From Chloranthus sessilifolius (lineage: Eukaryota > Streptophyta > Magnoliopsida > Chloranthales > Chloranthaceae): DNA of 64,000 nt. Below, in pieces: positions 56,211-64,000 of the stretch. The position numbers and the translations under genes were made by a program. Position 1 is the stretch's first letter, and each line of letters opens with the position of its first letter. The notes under the pieces are model-generated. The model saw only the letters and a list, made by a program, of their open reading frames with translations, was not told where the DNA came from and did not search any database. The DNA lies in contig CM037587.1 in the NCBI GenBank assembly GCA_021018995.1, positions 18,973,366 to 19,037,365 of the forward strand. Direction: 5' to 3'.

Positions 56211-57380
56211 GGGTCAGAGACGTCTCAGCTTCTGCTTGACTGGCTTCATATCATGGTAGAGAGGCAACTCATGCTCGACCAAATCAGTATCCAGATCAGG
56301 CATGTCCTCGTACGACCAGGCAAAAATGTCTTCATATGACCAAAGGAAGTCGATCATGACTTTTCTTTCCTCAGGAGATAATGACGTTCCGATTTTGGTT
56401 ATCCTAGAACCTCCTCAGTTCCTAGATTGACGTCTTCGGTCTCTTCGACAATAGGGGTAGGGCCATGCTCAAAGTCGGCAAATCGATCAAGGAGCTCATT
56501 GGGGAGCTCCTCGAAGGGGACATCCTCATCCAGACTCGTGATCCCTACCTCTTCTTGTATTTTAATAGGGAAGGGGTCGATTTCACGTGGGACGGGTATT
56601 TTGATTAAGGCATCCTTTTGCGGGACATTTTCTGAAATTTTAAATGACAATGTTTTTAGATTTTAGATTTTTTCAATGTTTTTGGGATTTTATGTTTTTT
56701 CCATATTTTCGGGATTTTATATTTTTTCCATGTTTTTGAGATTTTTGTTTTCTTCGGAGACGGACCCTTGGCAAGGTGGGTTGCTATATACACAAGGTAT
56801 TGTTCGCCAAGGGCTTCTCTCACTTTTTATAAGTTATTTTTTTTTAGAAACGGGTGTCAAATGTTAGGCCACTCCCGGCTTCCACGATTTGGGGCGAAGA
56901 TGCCCAGTTGCGTACCTAAGTGGCCGCTTCTTTACCTGTTGGGATGGAGGGTGCTGACTGATATGGCTCATTGGAGTCAGCCTCCATCATATTGATCCCC
57001 ATTTGGTGTGAGATCATGTCCTCAAATGATAACTCGGTTTTGTGGTGATTCACCAAAGGGGGGGTTTGTTCAGGTACCAACCGTCGTTCCTCGAAAAGGG
57101 ACAATGTGGCCAAATCTATCTCCAAGCTAGGAAGGGAGATCTGGGGATTGGTGGGATGGATTAGGGCTATGGGTTTGTGTGGGGTCAAATGGGTTGCCCC
57201 ATTTCGATCGATCTTTATGACCCCTGTGCTGACAAAGGAATCCCTGATGTGCGGCCTAAGGCAAGGTTTCTCTTCTATGTTAATTCCTCGAGCTTTTGTA
57301 GCCGCGGGGACCCTGACTTTCTCTTTGGCTTCTCGGACCTATTCTTCTGTGGGCTTGTATCTAACCTGAATTGGACCTTC
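56211..57380 (-). other. Element D linker between G-patch and RT
   Basis: An acidic stretch ('EVGITSLDEDVPFEELPNEL', 'FADFEHGPTPIVEETEDVNL') like the acidic region of element A at 49530-50015, plus T-rich repeats on the plus strand at about 56660-56760 ('tttttgggattttatgttttt' phrases). Broken coding remnant. Confidence 0.5.
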
Positions 57381-58705
57381 TACCCCTTGGAAATAACTGG
57401 CTCTTTCCTTCCTTGTAATCTGGGTCCCAGACCCGTTCCTTTCTGATAGCCCCACTTTTGGAGCATAGCCACTGCTACTTCCATTCCACCGTTGGTTGCT
57501 GAACTGATGTTTCTAGGGGGTTCTGGGCCTACAGCCGACACCTCATATTCAAAACTGTGCAGGTCGGTGTCTTCTTCAGTATGTGGCACATCCACAACCT
57601 TAGGATTTTCAATGCTATGGGTGGCCTTGTCTTTCTCATCGTGCCCTTCACCAATGATGATGATCACCTTCTGTCCTGATATGAATTTTGATTTTTGATG
57701 GAGGGTAGAAGGTATCACCCCAACCTCCTGCAGCTATGGGCGTCCTATCAGTAGATTAAAAGAGGATTTGATATCCATCACTTGGAATGGTAGCGAAAAG
57801 GTCATGGGCCCGATTACGAGCTCATGGTCAACTTCTCCCATGATCTCCCATCTTGTGTTATCAAAACCTCGAGCACTCGTCCTTGATGGCCTCAACATGC
57901 AGGGGTCCACCCCAATTTTGGTGGCAGTTCTCAATGGGCACACGTTCAATGCAGATCCATTGTCAATTAAAACCAAGGGAATTATCATGTTCCCACATTC
58001 TACAGTGATGTTGAGAGGTTTAGAATGACTATTTCCCTCCTTTGGCAGGTCCGCATCCGAAAAAGATATGGCATTGGGAGCCATCACTTGACCAATTATC
58101 TGCCCAACTTCATCCGGGCTGACTTGAAGTGATACATGAGAATTTTTCAATGCCCCCATTAATGCTTGGAAATGGAGTGGGGATGTCATCAATAAATCCC
58201 ATACAGTAATATGGGCCGACGTTCTTTTCAGCTGAGTCTCTTGTATATGTTCTGGACTCATCTTCTCAAACGGATTCACAGTGCTCTCTTTCTTCCCCAA
58301 GGGTTGGGCTTGTGTTGCTGCAGTTGTTGTTGTTGCTGCTGCTGCCGCTGTCTCAGGCTGTCTCGAGATCTTCCCCGACCTGGTAACAAAGTCTACGACT
58401 CCCTCTCTACTGCTTCTATCGGAGTTAGCATTGGTTTGCTCGTAGCTCAGCGGGACCTGATGTGGATCATAGGTTGGTCCTGAGAGCTGGAATGGTATGG
58501 CTATCGGTGTCTGGAGTACATGTACTGATGGCTCTGGGAGGGTATGTAAGACATGGCTTTCCTCCGTGATGGATGAGGGAGTAGAAAATTTTGGCCAGGT
58601 AAGGGTGGTGAGGTTTAATGGTGGTTGCACCGGGGGTAATGGTGTGGGTGCAGGCCATTGATATTTGATGGGTGCAGGTGGAGGGTTGGGGGTTTGACGG
58701 GCCAT
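57380..58705 (-). pseudogene. pol: Element D protease and G-patch fossil
   Basis: A proline-rich start ('MARQTPNPPPAPIKYQWPAP') and an Ala/Thr run ('AAAAATTTTAATQAQ', a CTG/TTG microsatellite at about 58315-58355) lead to an aspartic protease near 57985-57735 ('PLVLIDNGSALNVCPL', 'SSFNLLIGRP'). A G-patch follows at about 57480-57380 ('MLQKWGYQKGTGLGPRLQGR'). The protease would cut the polyprotein; the G-patch is a nucleic-acid-binding module known in this lineage. Broken, about two breaks. Confidence 0.7.
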
Positions 58706-58864
58706 GAGGGAATTGACAGGGGTGGTAGAGTTTGCATGTGATTGAGCTGACGATAATGGGGTGGGAGCAGGCCATTGGTAATTTATTGGTGGTGGGGGAT
58801 CAGGGGTCTATTGGTTTATTGGGTAATGGATGGGGGTGGTGGAATATGGTTGATACACATTCAT

Positions 58865-60955
58865 TTATACGCAGTTAATGGGATTGGATGGTGGGAAATA
58901 GGCCCTAAGATCTAGGGGTTCAACTATTGGTGTAGCGGTAGGGAAATAATCTGCCAAATTTAGGGGTTCAATCACCCCAACAGTTGCTTCTCCTAGATTT
59001 CTCTGCCTTGGTGTAACAAACATTTCTGGATTACAAATGAAGTTTGATGGATCAAACTCTAATTCTTCTTCAAATTCCTCTATTATCCCTATGGTGGGTC
59101 TAAGACCTTCTATTCCGATAGGGTGTGGTGGTAAAGGCACTTGATGGATATTCGCATGCTGGTTTGCTTGGGCGGGTGCAGGGGGAATGATCTTTCCAGC
59201 ATCGATTAAGTCCTGGATCACGTGCTTCAATGGGAAGCAGCGATCAGTCGGGTGACCCGAACCCTGATAAAAATTACAATGAGTATTAGGGTCAAAATTA
59301 TATGGAATCGAATTGGGAGGAGGTCGTGGTTGGAGAACAGTTATTAAACCCTTTTCAATTAATAATGGCAAAAGTACACTCAGGGATTGCCCTAAGGGCG
59401 TAAAGACTCGATCATAATGGGCTCTCCTCTCCGGGGTCATTTACATTCCCTGCCCATTCCCTGCTCTTTGTACTGGCCTTGCCCTGACGGGAGCTAGTTG
59501 CGCTGCATGGAATTGGAACGGGGCTACATTGTTATTATTAGGCCGAGTGTTCGCAACATTTTATATCTCTGCCCCTGTCCTCCTGTCGTTCTTCTGCTCT
59601 GTAAACCTCCTAACCCCGCTAGGGCCCCCTAAAGCATTCTTAGTCAACCACCCTTCCCTGATGGCATCCTCACAGCGGTTGGCATTCCTCTCCAAATCAG
59701 TAAAACTGGACTGCTGTTGATATACAAGAAAATCAAAAATCACTAGAAGAGTGTTCTTTGAAATCATCTCTATCTGCTCATCGTCTGATATTTTATTTCT
59801 GACTTGAGCTGCCAGTGCTCTCCAATGCCTCAAATAGTCGCCAAAGGTCTCGTTGGGATTCTGTTTTAAACGGGCCAAATCAGACTTACGCGGTTTGAAT
59901 ATCAGTATTATAGGCATACTGTTCCTAGAACAAGTGCGTCAAATCCTTCCATGTCTTCATCACAGATGGCTCAAGAGATGTGAACCACGTTAGGGCCGGT
60001 CTGGTCAAACTTTTCTGAAAGACTTTTATTAGCAGTCTCTCGTCCCCTCCGTACTGGCACATGTCCCCACAATAGGACTTGAGGAGTGCAATCGGGTTAC
60101 CTGTGCCATTGTACTTGTCGAATATTGGCGTTTTAAATTTGGGGGGTAGGGGGACCTCGGCAAACAGACATAAATTCGTGAAATCCGTGACATGGATTTC
60201 AGCACCACCCATTTTTAATAATTGTTTCTAGATCTTGTCTAGTTGCTCCCTTAACTGTTCCGATTCTTTGGATATGGGGGCCATTTTTTCAACAACTGGC
60301 TGGGACTCGCTCTGGGCCACCAGGGGATGGGTAATTATGGGAGGAGGGTTGAGGCTGGTCAAAGTCCCAGCATAGGCCCCGCTATTCCTAATCTCGTCCT
60401 CTTCATATTGTTGGTCGGCATAGTGTGCAGCAAGGGCGGGATTCTCCTTTTTTGTTGTATGGGTTGGATGGGAATGGCATGAGTGGGGGTTGGGTGAGCC
60501 CATTGGGGGTGAGAAAAGGTTTGTTGGGTGATGGAAATTTGGTTTTGAGGCGGGGCCTGATAGGCCCATTGGGTATGGGGGAAGGTTTGGAGATGGCATT
60601 GGGGTGTGAGGCCATGGGAGAATTGGGCTTGGGGGATGACATGGGTTTGACCCAGCTGTGAAGGTTGGGTTAAATGTTGGGGGTATTGTGGAAGGTGTGA
60701 GTGTGGGGTTCGGGCTTAGGCCATGAACCCTTGGTCATTCTGGGTCATGGGCCATTGATAGGTTTGGGCCATGGACCCTTGGTAGGTTTGGGCCAAGGGC
60801 CCTTGATGGGTCTGGTCCAAAGGGCCTTGATGGGTCTGGTCCATGGGCCCATTGTGGGTCTGGCCCAATGGGCCTTGATGGGTCTGGGCCATGGGGCCTT
60901 GGTGGGTCTGGGCCATGGGCCCTGGGTAGGCTTGGGTGGTGGGGTATTGGGTCAT
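58865..60955 (-). pseudogene. gag: Element D gag fossil with N-terminal octapeptide repeats
   Basis: In minus-strand order: a repeat domain (60950-60716, 'PMAQTHQG' units), a proline-rich region with 'AALAAHYADQQYEE'-like phrases, a coiled-coil-like end ('SKESEQLREQLDKI'), the capsid ('FDKYNGTGNPIALLKSYCGD', 'LTRPALTWFTSLEPS'), 'ETFGDYLRHWRALAAQV' and a zinc-finger-like 'HCNFYQGSGHPTDRCFPLKH' at about 59290-59230. Typical Tat Gag apart from the repeat domain. Broken. Confidence 0.7.
60716..60950 (-). repeat. Tandem 24-bp repeats encoding an octapeptide
   Basis: About nine units reading GP(M/L)(A/D/G)QT(H/Y)(Q/N) on the minus strand; on the plus strand 'tgggtctgggccatgggccc' with variants. 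Units keep an exact multiple of three, so the frame was under coding constraint when they expanded. Confidence 0.8.
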
Positions 60956-60958
60956 GGG

Positions 60959-62837
60959 TGTTGCTCTTCTAAGTGTGCATGATTTATTTGTGTTTTGAAA
61001 ATAGATTTACAAATGATGAATTGCACTGAATTTGAAAAAAATAAAGAAATATTAGCACAGAGAGAACTTAATTAGCCTACAAGATCAGGGCCAATTGTAG
61101 CAAGTTTTAAATGTAAGTGAGTAAAAGATCGTCCACAGGGAATTGATTTAACATGTAAGATAAACCTTCTTATCCGAGCTACCAGATCTGACCTCTGATC
61201 CTATCTGCAAAACACATAAGATGGGAGGTTGAATTTGTCACATTAACTAAATGATAAAAGTAAAAATTAAAATAAATGATCCAGATTCGAGTTGGGGAGA
61301 TTTGATGTAAATTAATAAGAATGGAGAAATAATATCTAACTTCGACTTAGTACTTGATTGCAGAATGAGAATAAATGTAAAACAAATGAGATATTATCCA
61401 ATCTTCATTAGGCTACCAGCACAGATGCAAGAGAAAGTAATCCAACTCAAGGATTAGAATTGAGTTGAACTTATGGCTATGGTCTGTCCACTTCAATAGA
61501 CACAGATCATCCAATAGTCTTCAATCCGAATCCTTGATTCAGAACAAAAAACACCACTACAAATGCTGTGAGAAATTAGGTTACAAATGCAGATTCTCAC
61601 AGGGGTAATGAATTAAGGGAAATTGCTTTAAAAACAGTAAATTTAAAGGAATCTAATGAATAAGGAGATCACTGGGAACCCTCAACACAAATCCGATTGA
61701 GAACGTGCTGTTCACAGCAACCTTTTCAAATTCACCATTACAATTACAGAGAACAGCTTAAACAGCTCTCGGATTTGTAGTCTTGAATACAATTCTCACT
61801 TGAATTACAGAAGTATCTCACAGTTCTCAGTTACAAATAAAAGCTAGGCTATTATAGAAGTTTCAGACAAGCTATCTGAATTGGAAATGGGGCAATAGAA
61901 ATGAAACTCAAAATCTGGATACCCAAATTGGGCAAATGGTTCGTCTATTTATAGTTTTCCCTAAGTCCAGCTCAGATGTGTATCAACCAATCAGAATTGG
62001 TTAGATCTATATCAACCAATAGGAGTCGAGCACAAGGATCCAGTTCTGTTTTGGCCAATCAGAACTGCTTGATCTGGTTCAGCCAATCAGGTGACAGAAG
62101 CATCAATTCTGTTATGTAATTTTAAAATCTGTTTGAGCTTCTAGAAGTTCCCACCAAGTAATTTCATCTTTGGGTGTTCACATGGGGTGGAATATGCCTT
62201 TGGTTCGTGCTCAGAATCTTTCGGAATGTCCCTGGGCTTTTAAATGCATTGGGGCGCATGCAGGGATTACTGAATTGCCCTTGCAGATGCTGGGAATCTT
62301 CAGGATATCATTTCGCACAGTTTGGAGAACTTTTCGCAGGGTACTGTGACTTCTGAAGCTCTTTTCGTACAATTCTGGTACTGTTCGCAAGGAGTTCTCT
62401 TCTTTTCGAATAGGTCAGGGATCCTTTCGAATAGTTTAGGTGCTCTTCGAAAACTAAGCCTGGAGCTTTTAGTTCTTTTCGCAAAGTTCAGGTTCTTTTC
62501 GAAAAGTTCAGGTTCTTTTCGAAAAGTTTAGGTTCTTTTTGAAAAGCATTCTGTAATGCATTCTTTTATTCAAATAGCTCCAAACCTCTTTCCAGGTTGA
62601 GACCAGGCCTTTGTCCTCTTTAGTTGAGGCATTTTGACAGCCAGTGAGGTTGTCCCTTCTCCTTCTTCCACTAGATTAGCATGAGTCATCTTTTTGGCAC
62701 TTTTAAGCTGCTTTCAGGGTTAAGCCTGCCTTTATTGTTAGCTGTAAAACAAACGCTAAAACACTTATTTAGTACTCTCAAAGGTCTATCAAGACTCAGG
62801 TTAAGGGGTGGAAAATGGTATTTTCCAGTTCTCAACA
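60959..62837 (-). repeat. Second Athila-like LTR, about 1.88 kb, minus orientation
   Basis: Starts TGTTGCTCTTC and ends TTCTCAACA on the plus strand (TGTTG/CAACA ends). It shares with the Athila LTRs at 14713 and 18785 only short phrases ('cctacaagatcaggg' and 'gtagcaagttttaa', 'gtccacaggga', 'ctaccagatctg', 'aaaatggtattttcca'), so it is a different family. A TATA box on the minus strand lies in CTATAAATAG (61945-61954). A cluster of TTTTCGAAAA words (62320-62545) lies upstream of it. It adjoins the gag start of element D. Confidence 0.7.
62320..62545. repeat. Cluster of TTTTCGAAAA palindromes in second Athila-like LTR
   Basis: About nine words of the type CTTTTCGAAAAGTTCAGG in 225 bases, the last three in close tandem with a 20-base period. 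They include TTTTCGCAAAG and TTTCGAATAG variants. All lie upstream of the minus-strand TATA box at 61950. Confidence 0.8.
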
Positions 62838-64000
62838 CACCCCTAAACCTAAGCTTTGCTAGTCCCTGAGCAAAGACAAAATTTAAAAACAGAATGAAAA
62901 AGCCATTTTTGTAGGGAGCACAGTTACATTTAGCATATGCTACAAGCCTTTTAAACCCCTAGGTGATCCCTAGTGGAGGAGTGAAGTCTCCTGAGGGTTT
63001 TCAGTTAAGGTCCCCACAAACTTCTCCAATAAATCAGTTAATATCAATGCAGTTCTGTTAAAGCAGACTTTCATCCAGTCAGATTATTCACACCTACATC
63101 AGTCAGGATGTAAGAGGAAGATCAAGAAAATATCAGTTTAAAACTAAAATTCTGCTATAATTCCTTTTACCATTCACTCAGTTTGTGTCAAAAAGTTTTT
63201 TACAAGACAAATTAATGAAAAGTTTACCTTTTATTTGAGAATTCAGTTTTGATGTTACCCCAATTAGTTGATTTCAAACCCAACTCTCTCCAGGATTTTC
63301 ACTCACCATACAAGTAAGAGGGTTATACTATTGCACACAACTCAAGAGCGATTCTGACCCTCAAATAAGGATAGCGAAGCATAGGCATTGCTTTTCGATT
63401 CAATTCTTGCTCTTTTCACCATAGATTACACAAATCCTTATCTCCATGTGACAGCTCAATCCATTTTTGATCAGTAAGGACTTTAACTTGGGTTGTAATG
63501 TGGCTTATGGGTGAAATTTATCAAGAATAAAGGGGTGGAATGGAGTTCAAAATTGAGAAGTTAGTCAAGGTAAGGAGGTGGTATGCACACCTTCTTTCTT
63601 TCAGCACAATTTCATCTTCTTCTTTGAATTTTCAGAGCCAAAGTGGCCATCTTTTTCTCTTTCCTTTTCAAACTTCCAATGAAATGACTTCTCCTTTTTT
63701 CTTTATTTTTTTATTTTTATTTTTTTTTCAAAATGACATTGACTGGAATGCCACATTTCTTCTGCTGATACATCATTGCCTTCAACTATTTTTCTTTTTC
63801 TATCACCAACTTGTTACCCAACTCTCCTTTCTTCAGCTTCCTTTCCTTTACCTTCTGAATTTTTAGAGTGAGGATTAGGCTAAATGAGGTGGATGAGGTT
63901 GGTTGATGAGGTTTCAAAGAAATCTTAGATTTATAAAGCTCAAATGGTGTGTATCAAGTGCAGTTTTAAAAGGTGGGGATTTGTTTTTGAAGTTCAAACT
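62838..64000 (-). other. 3' internal region of the second Athila-like element (runs off the window)
   Basis: Colinear with the Athila internal regions at 13080, 17143 and 21217: 'cctaaNcctaaNctttgcta' at the LTR edge (PPT side), the conserved block at about 62930-63010, 'caagagcgattctgaccctca' and the pyrimidine-rich stretch near 63640-63730. No ORF recognised. Confidence 0.65.

Larger units (their letters stand above)
53156..60955 (-). mobile_element. Tat/Ogre-like Ty3/gypsy fossil D, no LTRs in place
   Basis: Minus-strand order: gag, zinc-finger region, protease, G-patch, acidic linker, RT, RNase H, second (archaeal-type) RNase H, integrase. The second RNase H and G-patch are diagnostic for the Tat lineage. 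The 5' side is replaced by an Athila-like LTR at 60959 and the 3' side ends against an LTR fragment. Broken throughout, with roughly ten or more breaks. Confidence 0.8.

Overview
The window looks like a large, repeat-rich plant nuclear genome, most likely a flowering plant. The evidence is the mix of Ty3/gypsy lineages (Tekay-like chromoviruses, Tat/Ogre-like elements with a second RNase H and a G-patch, Athila-like elements), an hAT-like MITE and intron-bearing gene debris. I see no intact host gene, no rRNA or tRNA gene and no CRISPR array. Almost every base belongs to nested or rearranged LTR-retrotransposon fossils, so the annotation is mostly about which fossil is inside which.

Left part (1-7719). 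A weakly defined U3-like fragment is followed by a Tat-type 3' UTR with polypurine tract, a 2.7-kb Tat-type LTR (2410-5142) and a short leader. Then comes a minus-strand, intron-bearing pseudogene (5891-7719) with coiled-coil exons and a possible plant-mobile-domain tail. It is cut by an Athila LTR at 7720.

Athila block (7720-21697). A plus-strand LTR plus gag stub (7720-11550) abuts, in inverse orientation, a tandem array LTR-internal-LTR-internal-LTR-internal with a unit of about 4.07 kb and no gag or pol.

Chromovirus E (21698-29125). This is a minus-strand gag-pol fossil with one 2.4-kb LTR. A fragment of another LTR carrying a 43-bp foldback sits in its integrase. A 311-bp hAT-like MITE (29910-30220) follows.

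Tat element A (31854-50015), with chromovirus B nested in its gag. A is preceded by a tandem array of 412-bp units and a 3' UTR. B (34769-46976, minus) is structurally complete: two 2.3-kb LTRs, TG...CA ends, a 5-bp target duplication (GAAAT), PBS, PPT, gag, pol with a chromodomain-like tail, and an extra ORF downstream of pol. That extra ORF has its own apparent promoter: a cluster of TCGCTCGAGCGA palindromes plus a TATAAAAGG box.

Right part (50016-64000). It holds a stray chromovirus protease fragment, an unrecognised short ORF, a truncated Tat LTR, a minus-strand Tat element D (gag to integrase plus 3' UTR), and a second Athila-like LTR (60959-62837) with its adjoining 3' internal region running off the window.

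The most unusual signal is shared across families. Clusters of short CpG-centred dyad motifs lie upstream of the likely TATA box in LTRs of five otherwise unrelated families, each family with its own word, and element B repeats its word in front of its extra ORF.
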